Assembly (NCBI GenBank): GCA_003151335.1
Contig: PLXE01000022.1
Span: 55,640 to 119,639 of the forward strand
Source of the DNA: Acidobacteriaceae bacterium
GTDB taxonomy: Bacteria > Acidobacteriota > Terriglobia > Terriglobales > Acidobacteriaceae
Direction: 5' to 3'
Length of the DNA: 64,000 bases
Part shown: piece by piece, positions 25,198 to 33,280 of the stretch
Layout of the letters: every line of letters starts with the position of its first letter
Numbering within the stretch: the first letter of the stretch is position 1
Program-made: the position numbers and the translations under genes
Notes under the pieces: generated by a model
Database searches by the model: none
The model's input: the letters and a program-made list of their open reading frames with translations, nothing else
What the model was told of the DNA's origin: nothing

Positions 25198-25809
25198 ATG
25201 GCCCAGTCTCACCGTGAAGCCTCGCGGCGACTCTTCGAGTTCGCTGAGCAGCAGCAAGGTTTCTTCACCACCAAGCAGGCTAAGACGGCCGGATTCGCCG
25301 AAAACACGCACCCCTATCATGTGCAGGTCGGGAACTGGATCCGCGAGCACCGGGGTATCTACCGGCTCGCTCTGTTTCCGGCGGCTGATCGGCCCGACCT
25401 TGTCCTTTGGGCACTGTGGTCCCGGAACCGAAACGAGGAAGTCGAGGGGGCATACAGCCACCACACGGCGCTCAGCCTCTACGATCTGTCGGACCTGAAT
25501 CCGGCGAAGCTCCACATGACCGTTCCGACAGATTTCCGGCGCAACAGCGATATTCCCGGCATCCTGGTACTTCATTATGCCGACCTGTCCGGGAGCGACG
25601 TACAGACGGCGCAGGGCTTCAAGTTTACTCGCCCTCTGCGGACGATTCTTGACCTGATCGAGGCTGGCACGGTCGAGCGGAACATCATCCGCCAGGCACT
25701 AAGGCAGGCTGTCGACCGTGGTCTGATCACTCGCCAACAGATTCGGAACACGCAAATGAGCGGACCTGCGCGCAAAATCGTAGAGGAAGTGCTGCGGCGA
25801 GCTGCGTAA
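25198..25809 (+). CDS. abiEi: AbiEi-type antitoxin/regulator
   Basis: The 203-residue protein has a winged-helix start (SRRLFEFAEQQQGFFTTKQA, then KTAGF) and an AbiEi core: REHRGIYRLALFPAADRPDL, AYSHHTALSLYDLSDLNPAK and FTRPLRTILDLIEAGTVERN. In type IV AbiE systems this protein represses the operon and prevents toxicity without stable toxin binding. Its stop overlaps the toxin ATG (TAATG). TAGTAT, 8 bases before the ATG, is a candidate -10 box, giving a very short leader. Confidence 0.85.
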   Translation: MAQSHREASRRLFEFAEQQQGFFTTKQAKTAGFAENTHPYHVQVGNWIREHRGIYRLALFPAADRPDLVLWALWSRNRNEEVEGAYSHHTALSLYDLSDLNPAKLHMTVPTDFRRNSDIPGILVLHYADLSGSDVQTAQGFKFTRPLRTILDLIEAGTVERNIIRQALRQAVDRGLITRQQIRNTQMSGPARKIVEEVLRRAA

Positions 25810-26693
25810 TGCCGTCACCTAGGACATATGCGACGGCGGGAGCATTCCGACGGGCTCTTGAAGAACGCCTGAAGAGGGCATCTCTGACTGAGCAGATCGA
25901 TCTCAACCGCCTCCGGCGACAGGTATCATTCGACCGTCTGCTGGCAAGGCTGTTCCAGGAAGAACCAGCGCCCTGGGTTTTGAAGGGTGGCTATGCGCTG
26001 GAGCTACGCTTCAAGGCTGCTCGATCAACGGTGGACATCGACCTGACATGGCAGCGAGTGGGGGCAGCAACATCGGCGGGTGGTGACCCGAACCAGATTG
26101 TACGGGGGATGCTGCAGAGCGTGGCTGACATCCCTCTTGGTGATTGGTTCGAGTACGCGATCGGACCGCCTGTCATCGATTTGACCGCCGCGCCGTACGG
26201 CGGAGCTCGCTATCCTGTCGAAGCTCGAATGGACGAACGGATCTTTGCCCGATTCCACCTGGACGCCGGCATTGGTGATGTGGTTATGCAGCCGCTGGAA
26301 ACAATCATCTGCCGGGACTGGCTGGGATTCGCTGGCATCGAATCGGCGCGGGTCCGGATGATCGGTCGCGAACAGCAGTTCGCTGAAAAGATTCATGCCT
26401 ACACGCTCCCGCGGAACGCTGCGAACAGCAGAGTGAAAGATTTGGTGGACCTGGCTCTCCTGATCAGATCAGGAGAACTGGATAAACAGAGGATCCTGGA
26501 CGCCTTGCGTCTGACGTTTGACAGAAGAGGAACACACGATTTGCCGGGGGGTTTGGTTCCGCCGCCAGCGGATTGGCAGATCCCGTTTCAAGCCCTGGCG
26601 GAAGAATGCGGGCTCCCAACTGATATCGCCGCGGTGTTTGCGGGCGTAAAGGAGTATCTCCAAGAAGTGCTGACACGTCGCACGGAGCGGTGA
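25809..26693 (+). CDS. abiEii: AbiEii/AbiGii-type nucleotidyltransferase toxin
   Basis: The 294-residue protein has the AbiEii catalytic signature: WVLKGGYALELRFKAARSTV followed by DIDLTW, i.e. GG-Y-x-L and the D-x-D pair of a DNA polymerase beta-like nucleotidyltransferase. Later motifs are GREQQFAEKIHAYTLPR and KDLVDLALLI, which carry the Lys and Asp of the family. AbiEii adds nucleotides (GTP in the best-studied cases, or pyrimidines to tRNA in MenA-type homologues), so growth or phage replication stops. It is translationally coupled to abiEi. Confidence 0.85.
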   Translation: MPSPRTYATAGAFRRALEERLKRASLTEQIDLNRLRRQVSFDRLLARLFQEEPAPWVLKGGYALELRFKAARSTVDIDLTWQRVGAATSAGGDPNQIVRGMLQSVADIPLGDWFEYAIGPPVIDLTAAPYGGARYPVEARMDERIFARFHLDAGIGDVVMQPLETIICRDWLGFAGIESARVRMIGREQQFAEKIHAYTLPRNAANSRVKDLVDLALLIRSGELDKQRILDALRLTFDRRGTHDLPGGLVPPPADWQIPFQALAEECGLPTDIAAVFAGVKEYLQEVLTRRTER

Positions 26694-26700
26694 ACGCGGT

Positions 26701-27128
26701 ATGACCGAGAAGGGTTCGGAATCTCTTCCATTCGAGCCTGCAGAGCAGGAAAATATTCGTCTCCGGGAGGAAAATGCTCGCCTGCGGCAGCTCCTGGCGG
26801 TTCACAGCACTGCGATTCCTCAACTTGCGCTTGAGAATCCGCCTCCAACCAAAACCGTCGGGACGGCGCCACCGGTGGACAAGGAGGAGCGTGCCAGAAA
26901 GAGAATCGCGCTGTTTCGAATGTTGCATTGTTTGATGCTCAAGAAAAAAGCGGATGATTACCATGCTGCACGTGCTCTTCCTCAGGAAGGTGACATGGAC
27001 CAGATCCTCCGATACGACAGGGCACTGCAGAAAAAGTTTGACTGAGCCCTGCAGAAGCTCCTTGAATCTCAACAGCGGCGACGGAAGGCGTAGGCGGCAG
27101 TGAGCGTTCAGGTCTCAAGCGATCAGTA
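26701..27128 (+). pseudogene. Chimeric fossil: TOTE-like N-terminus joined to a 263-family tail
   Basis: The first ~75 codons read EQENIRLREENARLRQLLAV and later EERARKRIALFRMLH. This looks like the coiled-coil start plus P-EEKIALFR segment of TOTE conflict-system primase/helicase proteins. After about base 26930 the frame changes character and continues as ILRYDRALQKKFD, a TGA stop at 27043-27045, then ALQKLLESQQRRRKA, a second stop and VQVSSDQ: the tail of the family at 22894. So two gene ends are fused, the second decayed. The TOTE identification is by eye and tentative. The rest to 27391 shows nothing I can name. Confidence 0.5.
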
Positions 27129-27391
27129 GAGTAGTACGCGGCGGCTCGATCGGTCGCGGCGTAAGCGGTGGTGGCCAGCACCGGAGCGATCCGTTTCCCC
27201 GAGTCTTAAAGAAGCAGGACGAGTGCATTCGCCGACCTCGGAGCCGCTTTGGAAGAACGAGGAATTAAGAACGGTCCTGCAGCGGCACGTGGATACCCGA
27301 ATCTTGCCGGCCCCATCTGTCGGTCGAGCGACAAAGTCGGGTCCGCCCAGCCACGCAAGCATCGGGGGAAAGAGCAAGACTTACTTCGCTC

Positions 27392-28549
27392 CTACCCCTC
27401 TATCAGCTCCCCACTTTCACTAAGCGTCACGCGCCGCAGAGTCTTCAAAGGGACGGCCAGATTGTAACGCGCGTGTTTAAGCTCACCCGTACGCACGAGT
27501 GCGCCCTTCTCCGTTAGGTCCACCAGGTCGCGGGTCGTCGTTGCCGGAGACGCCCCGGTCATCTTGCTGTACTTGCCTGCGCTAAGGCCGCCCTTGAAAC
27601 CCTCCGGGCCTTCCTTGAACATGCGTAGCAACGCCTTTTGCTGCCTTTCGTTGAGCTGATTTTTTAACCGGTCGAACAGCTTTGCCTTGTCGATTAGAAA
27701 TTCTACCAGCGCAAGGGTGCGCCGTTGCGCTTCAATCGTCACTCCGGCAAACCACGCAAGCCAGTCCGTAATTTCATTTCGTCCGTTGGCCGCTTCCAAA
27801 GCATGGTAGTAACTCGCTCGCCGGGCAAGCATGGTTGCGGCAAGCACAATGAGGGTCGGCTGCTCGAGACTCTGGGCCAACGACTTCTCGGCAATGGCTC
27901 GTCCGATTCGGCCGTTGCCATCCTCAAACGGATGGATCGACTCAAAATACAGATGTGCCGTACCTGCCCTGGTGAGCGCTGGCAATGGCTGCGTTCCTGC
28001 CGGAGCCGAGCGCTTGAACCAGTCGATGAATCCCGCCATCTCGCAGGGGATTTGCGTGGACGGCGGTGCCTCGAAATGAATCTTCGGCGCACCGATTGCC
28101 CCTGAGACTACCTGCATGGGCTCATCACGGGTTCGATAACGTCCGACATCCTTGGTGTCCCGCCTGCCCCTCATCAACATTCGGTGCCATCGAAATATCA
28201 TTTCCTCGGAAAGTGAGGCGGCGAAAGTACGGTAAAGATCCACCGACATTTCTGCGATCCCCTGCTCCCTTGGCGCGATGCGTCGATTGTCCGCTGCCAG
28301 TCCAAGCTGCCTTTGGATTGAAGACTGCACACTGCCACGATCCAGGATCTCGCCCTCGATCTCAGAGGTCGACAGCGCCTCTGTACTCATCGCTTCAACC
28401 GTGAGCTGGTTGCGCTCCTCGCCCGCCAAATGCTTGACTGTGCCCAGAAGAGCACCACCCCAGATAAGGAAGTGCTGTTCCGCGAATGCGAGGCGGGCCG
28501 GATCCCAGGTGAAATTCGGCCAGTCCGGTTGTTGCCAATTCCACTCCAT
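27392..28549 (-). CDS. fic: Fic-domain AMPylase-type protein
   Basis: The 385-residue protein carries a perfect Fic motif, HPFEDGNGRIGR (residues ~206-217), and upstream STSEIEGE (~61-67), the (S/T)xxxE(G/N) inhibitory helix that blocks ATP binding in self-regulated Fic proteins. The N-terminal region (WNWQQPDWPNFTWDP) fits DUF4172. The C-terminal ~80 residues (NERQQKALLRMF, SPATTTRDLVDLTEKGAL) form a winged helix, so the protein may bind DNA. Three CTATCGCTC half-sites upstream support autoregulation. It would transfer AMP to a target hydroxyl; the target is unknown. No separate antitoxin gene is needed in this class. Confidence 0.88.
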   Translation of the reverse strand: MEWNWQQPDWPNFTWDPARLAFAEQHFLIWGGALLGTVKHLAGEERNQLTVEAMSTEALSTSEIEGEILDRGSVQSSIQRQLGLAADNRRIAPREQGIAEMSVDLYRTFAASLSEEMIFRWHRMLMRGRRDTKDVGRYRTRDEPMQVVSGAIGAPKIHFEAPPSTQIPCEMAGFIDWFKRSAPAGTQPLPALTRAGTAHLYFESIHPFEDGNGRIGRAIAEKSLAQSLEQPTLIVLAATMLARRASYYHALEAANGRNEITDWLAWFAGVTIEAQRRTLALVEFLIDKAKLFDRLKNQLNERQQKALLRMFKEGPEGFKGGLSAGKYSKMTGASPATTTRDLVDLTEKGALVRTGELKHARYNLAVPLKTLRRVTLSESGELIEG

Positions 28550-28568
28550 GAGCGAGAGCCCTGTCTTC

Positions 28569-28624
28569 CTATCGCTCGCATTATGCCATATTTATGAGCG
28601 ATAGCCAAGTCTTCTATCGCTCAT
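28569..28624. promoter_or_regulatory. Triple CTATCGCTC operator upstream of fic
   Basis: CTATCGCTC occurs at 28569-28577. ATGAGCGATAG (28594-28604) and CTATCGCTCAT (28614-28624) form a perfect 11-bp inverted repeat with a 9-bp spacer. The three half-sites begin about 20 bases before the fic ATG and cover the probable promoter. Confidence 0.6.
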
Positions 28625-28673
28625 CCCGAAGTGGTTCACGGGGAACCCGCAGCAGCGCTGGGAGGATCTCTAA

Positions 28674-28811
28674 ATGATCACCATGTTGAAGAATCTGCAC
28701 AAAGACGAATCTGGCCAGGACCTTATCGAGTACGGCCTGATCGCGTTGATAAGTGCTCTTGGGGCCGTCGTTGGTACCCTTCCGGATCCAGGACTCAAAC
28801 CACCCTCTTGA
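28674..28811 (+). pseudogene. Truncated Flp-type (type IVb) pilin
   Basis: The 45-codon ORF reads MITMLKNLHKDESGQDLIEY, then GLIALISALGAVVGT. This is the leader, processing region and half of the hydrophobic helix of an Flp/Fap pilin (Gly-Gln-Asp-Leu-Ile-Glu-Tyr). It then runs into non-homologous LPDPGLKPPS and stops. Flp pilins are usually 55-65 residues with a longer hydrophobic segment, so the 3' end is lost. A GGAGG site is present 9 bases upstream. No tad/cpa genes are in the window. Confidence 0.65.
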
Positions 28812-28846
28812 CTCTGTTGATACGAAGGCCATCAACCCCAGATGTC

Positions 28847-28907
28847 CCCTTCTGTCCATTTTTCCTTCTAAACGGGATTTTGGTTTTCCTATACATTAAG
28901 AAGTACG
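28847..28907 (+). repeat. Dispersed ~50-bp element, copy 1
   Basis: The segment ends GGGATTTTGGTTTTCCTATA followed by CATTAAG and resembles 50834-50886, about 75% identical over ~50 bases. Both copies lie 70-85 bases before a plus-strand gene (metallophosphoesterase here, universal stress protein there). It could be a promoter or leader element, or a mobile remnant. Confidence 0.5.
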
Positions 28908-28976
28908 TCTGAGTCTTCGCTGTGGCACGGCCTGTCTTCAAGGCTGTGCGATGGGTATCCCAAGCTGCGAGCACCA

Positions 28977-30497
28977 ATGGTTTCACCGCAACCTATCCAA
29001 CTGCATGGGACGAGGCTCAGCCCCGCAAAGCTACGATTGCTTTCTCTCGCAGCTATTCTGGTCGTGCTGCTATTTCCAGTCGCCAGCGCCCGATCGGCCG
29101 AAAAGCCATCCCCGAACCAATTTCTCATCGCATCGGACATTCACTTCAATCCCATGGCCGACCCGTCGTTGCTTGCCGACCTTATGGCCGCGGCTCCCGC
29201 TCAATGGGAGGCGATCCTGCAACGCTCCAAGCTCACCGCCTTCAGCCAGTACGGTCACGACACCAACTGGTGGCTCTTCCAGTCTTCTCTGGATCAAATG
29301 CGGGCCACCTTGCACCATCCCGCGTTCATCATGATCACCGGCGACATTTTGGCCCACCAATTCCCGCAGAACTTCGCCAGCGCTATGCACGACCAGGATC
29401 GCGAGCACTACCGCTCGTTTGTGCTTAAGACCGTCGAATTCGTGGCGCTCGAATTTCGCAAGCGATTCCCCGATGCGAAGATCCTGATTACGCCGGGCAA
29501 CAACGATGAGGAGTGTGGCAACTATAGTGTTCGCGCCAATGGAACTTTTCTGAACGACACCGCCGATCTCGCTCGCTCCCTCGCCCATGCCGATGACGGA
29601 GTTGGCGCCGAGTGGAAGGCTCTGGGAAGCTACAATGTCCCGCACCCGTCGCTTCGCGGTATTCGCATTCTCTCCCTGAACACCGTGTTCTTCTCCGAGC
29701 AGTATCACGCTGACAGCTTCCGCGATGGCTGTGCACCCGTAGCCTCCACCGGCCCCGCCGATCTTCTCCAGTGGCTGCAGTCGAACCTCGCCCAAGCCAA
29801 AGCCGCCCACGAAAAGATCTGGCTCATGTTTCACATTCCACCAGGAATGGATGGCTTCACAACTACGAAGCAATACGTATTCCAGTTACTGCGAAGCGAC
29901 TCGCCCAATGACAGTGCTTGCGCCAAAGCAATGGTGCCCATGTGGGTTCCCTCCTGGACCACGCAATTCGATAGCTTGCTGGAGAAATACCAGGATACGG
30001 TCATCGCCAGTTTCGCGGGCCACACTCATGCGGACGACTTCCGCCTCATCAATGCCGCAGGTACCAACAAACTATTTGTTCTCATCGATCCGGCCATCTC
30101 ACCCATCTACGGACAGAATCCTGCTTTTCGCGTGGTGACCTTCGAGCGCGACGGGACCTTGGCCGACCAATCCACCTACTACCTCACCAACCTCGAAAAG
30201 GCCAGCGTAACCGGTGGCGGAACGTGGGAGAAGGAGTACACGTTCTCTGAGCAATGGAAGATGCGGCGACTGGATGCGGCGACGTTGGCAATCCTCTACA
30301 AGCAGATCAAGAACGACCCAGAAACTCGCGATCGATGGATCAAGCTGTACAGCGTTTCGAGGTCAAACCTGTCGCTGCCTGAAGACATTGCACGAGGCTT
30401 GTACTGCGCGGTGGAAGCACTCGATCCCGCGACCTACCAGTCTTGCTACTGCCCCGCACCGCAGGCCAGCGAGATTACTCCTGCTCCGCAACTTTAA
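28977..30497 (+). CDS. Secreted calcineurin-like metallophosphoesterase
   Basis: The 506-residue protein has a signal-peptide-like start (LRLLSLAAILVVLLFPVASA, then RSAEK). The metallophosphoesterase motifs appear in order: ASDIHFN, ITGDILAH, PGNNDEE, MFHIPPG and FAGHTHADDFRL, which provide the two-metal site. Proteins with the long YGHDTNWW insert between motifs 1 and 2 resemble acid-sphingomyelinase-type phosphodiesterases. It would act outside the cytoplasmic membrane on a phosphodiester or phosphomonoester; the substrate is unknown. The gene stands alone. The dispersed element at 28847 lies just upstream. Confidence 0.85.
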   Translation: MVSPQPIQLHGTRLSPAKLRLLSLAAILVVLLFPVASARSAEKPSPNQFLIASDIHFNPMADPSLLADLMAAAPAQWEAILQRSKLTAFSQYGHDTNWWLFQSSLDQMRATLHHPAFIMITGDILAHQFPQNFASAMHDQDREHYRSFVLKTVEFVALEFRKRFPDAKILITPGNNDEECGNYSVRANGTFLNDTADLARSLAHADDGVGAEWKALGSYNVPHPSLRGIRILSLNTVFFSEQYHADSFRDGCAPVASTGPADLLQWLQSNLAQAKAAHEKIWLMFHIPPGMDGFTTTKQYVFQLLRSDSPNDSACAKAMVPMWVPSWTTQFDSLLEKYQDTVIASFAGHTHADDFRLINAAGTNKLFVLIDPAISPIYGQNPAFRVVTFERDGTLADQSTYYLTNLEKASVTGGGTWEKEYTFSEQWKMRRLDAATLAILYKQIKNDPETRDRWIKLYSVSRSNLSLPEDIARGLYCAVEALDPATYQSCYCPAPQASEITPAPQL

Positions 30498-30575
30498 TCC
30501 AAGCTGCGTGCGCACCGTGGCGAACAGAATTCGAGCCTGTTGCCCGCTGCCGGTTCGACCACTCTGCTCTGTTAC

Positions 30576-30632
30576 TTGGCGTGATTGAGTTCTACCATGA
30601 AGCGCTCCACATCGAGGCTTCCAGCCGCGTGC
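30576..30632 (-). pseudogene. Tail fragment of a DUF4143 ATPase
   Basis: About 57 bases (TTGGCGTGATTGAGTTCTAC and onward) match 31536-31595, the 3' end of the DUF4143 pseudogene encoding DVERFVVELN. Nothing more of the gene remains. The rest of 30498-30710 shows no gene. Confidence 0.6.
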
Positions 30633-30710
30633 TAGCGCCGCTGATGCCTAATTACGGCCGTCGGGGGAGGTCTTTGATCGGATTGATCAGCTTCGCTAGA
30701 ATTCTGATAT

Positions 30711-30729
30711 ATTGGCAATCTTTGCCAAT
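30711..30729. promoter_or_regulatory. Palindromic operator of parDE
   Basis: ATTGGCAA-TCT-TTGCCAAT is a perfect 8-bp inverted repeat 46 bases before the parD ATG, within the AT-rich promoter region. ParD-type antitoxins bind such sites to autorepress. Confidence 0.65.
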
Positions 30730-30775
30730 GATGCTAGGATGGACTCGGAATCCGACTATCGAAAGGACCACCGTC

Positions 30776-31030
30776 ATGCCCACGCGCAACGTCAATTTGA
30801 CCGACGAGCTTGACCGCTTCGTCGCCAGGAAGATTAAGAGCGGGCGTTACGAAAACGCCAGTGAGGTGGTGCGCGCAGGGTTGCGGACTCTGGAGCGCGA
30901 GGAGCATCAGTACGAAGCGAAGCTTGCCGGGCTGCGGGCGGCCATTGACGAAGGCGACGCCAGCGGTATCGCTGAGGGCAACGTCTTCGCCCGCGTCCGT
31001 AGGACCCTTAAGCTTCCGGTGTCGCGGTAA
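30776..31030 (+). CDS. parD: ParD-type antitoxin
   Basis: The 84-residue protein, from the ATG at 30776, reads MPTRNVNLTDELDRFVARKI, then KSGRYENASEVVRAGLRTLE, the classic ParD ribbon-helix-helix with the GRY-x-NASEVVRAGLR signature. The C-terminal half (KLAGLRAAIDEGDASGIAEG) is the disordered ParE-binding tail. The toxin start follows after 2 bases. Confidence 0.9.
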   Translation: MPTRNVNLTDELDRFVARKIKSGRYENASEVVRAGLRTLEREEHQYEAKLAGLRAAIDEGDASGIAEGNVFARVRRTLKLPVSR

Positions 31031-31032
31031 TC

Positions 31033-31347
31033 GTGGCTGCGTTTCGATTTTCGCGCCGCGCTGAGGCTGATTCGCTGCGCATCGGCGATTACACGCTTCG
31101 CAAGTGGGGCAAAGCCCAAACGGCCCGCTACATTGATGAGCTTGAGGCTTGCTGCCAGACACTTGCCAACAATCCGGCGCTGGGCCGACTTTGTGATGAC
31201 GTTCGCCCAGCCTTGCGCCGCCATGAGCATGGCAAGCACGTCGTGTTTTACCGCCAGGAGCGTGGCGGCATTCTCGTTTCTCGCATCTTGCATCAGCGCA
31301 TGCTACCCGAAAAACACGCCATCAACGATCAAGACGACGAGTCATAA
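31033..31347 (+). CDS. parE: ParE-type toxin
   Basis: The 104-residue protein uses a GTG start. FRFSRRAEADSLRIGDYTLR, KWGKAQTARYIDELEACCQT, GRLCDDVRPALRRHEHGKHV and VFYRQERGGILVSRILHQRM follow the ParE/RelE fold, including the R-x-HGKHV-x-FYR core and the I-L-H-x-RM end. ParE toxins poison DNA gyrase. It is coupled to parD with a 2-base gap. Confidence 0.88.
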   Translation: MAAFRFSRRAEADSLRIGDYTLRKWGKAQTARYIDELEACCQTLANNPALGRLCDDVRPALRRHEHGKHVVFYRQERGGILVSRILHQRMLPEKHAINDQDDES

Positions 31348-31436
31348 CCAAACAGCCATGCCATAAAGCACCAAGACAGGGTTTGCACTCTAACGTGCGA
31401 GCATTCGTGGGGCTATAGGTGCGGCACCCAGGATCG

Positions 31437-31505
31437 CGGTGTGGCAGTGGCAAGTGCTGAGCCGGGGACACGATCCTGTGGGTGAAAGGCGCTTCCCGCA
31501 GAGCT
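31437..31505 (-). pseudogene. VapC internal fossil
   Basis: About 70 bases match 34439-34500 of the vapC at 34322 (the stretch encoding FTHEIVLAAQQLPLPH), with several substitutions. Only this middle portion is present, followed at once by the DUF4143 fossil. The remainder of 31348-31533 carries no gene. Confidence 0.6.
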
Positions 31506-31533
31506 GTTGGGGCTTCGAGCGACGCCAGACTTT

Positions 31534-31897
31534 TTACTTGGCGCGATTGAGTTCTACCACGAAGCGCTCCACATCGAGGGCCTCCACCCCGGGGGTCAGG
31601 GCTGCGGTAGCCAACTCTGATCTAGACTTCCGGTGAACCACCACTAACCGAGCCGACCGCTTGGTCAACGATCGCCCCAGGGAGAGCAGAGACGACGCCA
31701 TGGCGGGCCGCACCGTCTGCGTGGCTTTGGCTTCAACCAACCACAGGCCGGCATTGGGCCGGGGTACGAGGAAGTCCACTTCCAGGCCCTGCTGATCGCG
31801 GAAATAGTAAGCTCCTTGCGCATCCCGCGATTGCCTTGACTCTTGAGTATTTCGGCCGCGACGAAGCCTTCGAACAGCGCCCCTTACGCCAACGTTG
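31534..31897 (-). pseudogene. DUF4143 ATPase, 3' remnant with frameshift
   Basis: The tail reads YYFRDQQGLEVDFLVPRPNA, GLWLVEAKATQTVRPAMA and ALDVERFVVELNRAK, the C-terminal DUF4143 region of AAA-type ATPases. Just upstream the homology continues in another frame as ALFEGFVAAEILKSQGNRGM, then RKEL, so one base is missing near 31811. The whole AAA domain is absent. Upstream the sequence enters the Phd/VapC duplication after about 55 bases. Confidence 0.75.
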
Positions 31898-31996
31898 TCA
31901 GCAGCCGATTCATTGTCCATGTGGTTCCTTGACAACTGAATCACGCAAGGGCAAATTGTTGAGCGGTTTGCTCAGCAGAACTGATTGTTCTTCGAA

Positions 31997-32413
31997 TCAA
32001 GGACTCACTTTGAAGGGGTTGAACACTTGGACGTTTAGCTGCTTGAAATCATCCTCGTTTCTTGTAGCTACGATCAGATCGTGCTTACGAGCCGTAGCAG
32101 CAATCATTCCATCCTCTACAAGGTCGTCTGATTTCCCGTGCATCAGTCGGCCCCATTCACGAAACGAAGCTGTATCCATAGGAAGAATCTGATACGAGGC
32201 TTCCAGTTGATCAACCCATCGTTCGATCTCCATGGCCTTTTCTGGATCCTGGCGGCGTGTAAGCTCAATCCCTGCCTGCAATTCGCCCATAGTGACCGCT
32301 GAAAGAAACACTTGCTCATCTCGCAAATCCGTAAGCCAGGCGACAACAGCGCCGTGAGGCTTCTGCTTGCGCATTTCCGAAACCACATTGGTGTCCAACA
32401 GGTACTTTTTCAC
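31997..32413 (-). CDS. VapC-type PIN-domain toxin, copy 2
   Basis: The 138-residue protein differs from copy 1 (17843) at five residues: Thr to Met and Leu to Ile in the AT/ME-LERW stretch, His to Gln, Leu to Ser, and the last residue Arg to Pro. All PIN active-site acids (Asp7, the Glu of GELQAG, and the EDGM and NEDD clusters) are kept, so both copies should be active. It overlaps its antitoxin by ATGA. Confidence 0.85.
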   Translation of the reverse strand: MKKYLLDTNVVSEMRKQKPHGAVVAWLTDLRDEQVFLSAVTMGELQAGIELTRRQDPEKAMEIERWVDQLEASYQILPMDTASFREWGRLMHGKSDDLVEDGMIAATARKHDLIVATRNEDDFKQLNVQVFNPFKVSP

Positions 32414-32667
32414 TTGAAGTTCACAAGCTTCCGCCGCCCAAGCTTATGCCTGTCAGGAACTAGGTTTTCAAAGCGTGGGCCCGAACCAAGAAGCAATGCC
32501 CTGAGACTTGGCCGCGCGGATTTCTGCAGCCGATGCCATTCTTCGATGGGGACGAGCACAGCAGCCTCAATTCCGCGACGCGTAACGACTTGTGGACCCT
32601 TTTTGAGGGTGATTTCGAGCATCTCGCTAAACCGAGCTTTTGCGTCTTGCACCTGCCATGTAGCCAA
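32410..32667 (-). CDS. Phd/YefM-type antitoxin, copy 2
   Basis: The 85-residue protein matches copy 1 except for Val to Ile in RRG(V/I)EAAV, Pro to Ser in LLG(P/S)GPR and Arg to Gly near the C-terminus. With toxins this similar, the two antitoxins would be expected to cross-neutralise. The operator upstream (32700-32721) has one mismatch relative to copy 1. Confidence 0.8.
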   Translation of the reverse strand: MATWQVQDAKARFSEMLEITLKKGPQVVTRRGIEAAVLVPIEEWHRLQKSARPSLRALLLGSGPRFENLVPDRHKLGRRKLVNFK

Positions 32668-32747
32668 ATTGCACCTCCACTCGTTGTTACTTCAGCATAC
32701 GACTAGTCAGAACACTAGTCAAGGTCTCTATCGCCCCTCGAGATGCT

Positions 32748-32870
32748 GGTTGCGGGTTGCCGATGTCGCCGGAATAGCGTGCCGCATCACGGTTCAACGG
32801 GGTTGCTCCCGCGACGTAGCTTTCCGGGTCGCGCTGTGCCGCGAGCAGCCGGAGAACCTCGGTTTGAATC
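32748..32870 (-). pseudogene. Nucleotidyltransferase N-terminal remnant
   Basis: The reverse strand reads EVLRLLAAQRDPESYVAGAT, then PLNRDAARYSGDI and breaks off. In AbiEii/AbiGii-like proteins of soil bacteria, SGDIDIFHD would follow and provide the catalytic acids. The break coincides with the edge of the duplicated Phd/VapC cassette. No ATG precedes it, so it cannot encode a working enzyme. Confidence 0.65.
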
Positions 32871-33086
32871 TTAGGGAGTGGCACGGCAGGCCTGCTCGAT
32901 CTGTTCCGCCAAACGCCGCGCTTCGCGGTCGCCCTCGATGCGCAAGGCACGCGCCACCACGAGGGCGTCCTCTTGCGTCGGTGCGTCAAGCAGGCGCTTA
33001 TTCCAGAGAGCCTGGGTTCCGTATTCCGCAAAGGCTCGACGGTAAAGGCTCATGAAACCTGCCGCTTCTGTCGTCTGGTCGTTCAT
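32871..33086 (-). CDS. Small conserved protein that pairs with nucleotidyltransferases
   Basis: The 71-residue protein reads FMSLYRRAFAEYGTQALWNK, RLLDAPTQEDALVVARALRI and EGDREARRLAEQIEQACRA. I associate this YRRAFAEYG..ALW...P....AL..AR.LR.EGD..AR.LAE.IE pattern with small proteins next to AbiEii-like nucleotidyltransferases, though I cannot give a family name. Here the presumed partner downstream is destroyed, leaving this as an orphan. It may be the antitoxin-like half of that pair. Confidence 0.55.
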   Translation of the reverse strand: MNDQTTEAAGFMSLYRRAFAEYGTQALWNKRLLDAPTQEDALVVARALRIEGDREARRLAEQIEQACRATP

Positions 33087-33280
33087 CGTGCTTTACTTTC
33101 CGGGCAACTTGTCCCTGCGTTCCGGTTGTAGCATGGAGCCTCCACATGTGCAACAGACCTTTCCAACAGCTTTGGTACAGGGCGGCTCGACTCGCCGCGG
33201 CGCAGCCGCAAGGTGTAATGTCGGATGCTGAATACTCACGCGATGGGCTTCGCGCTGCGGGTGTTGCGGGTTCTATTTGC

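Larger units (their letters stand above)
31952..32747. repeat. 796-bp duplicated Phd/VapC cassette, copy 2
   Basis: This is the second copy of 17798-18593, same orientation, 13 substitutions. Its right end abuts a nucleotidyltransferase gene that stops in mid-domain at the junction, so the cassette either inserted into that gene or replaced its remainder. Confidence 0.85.
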
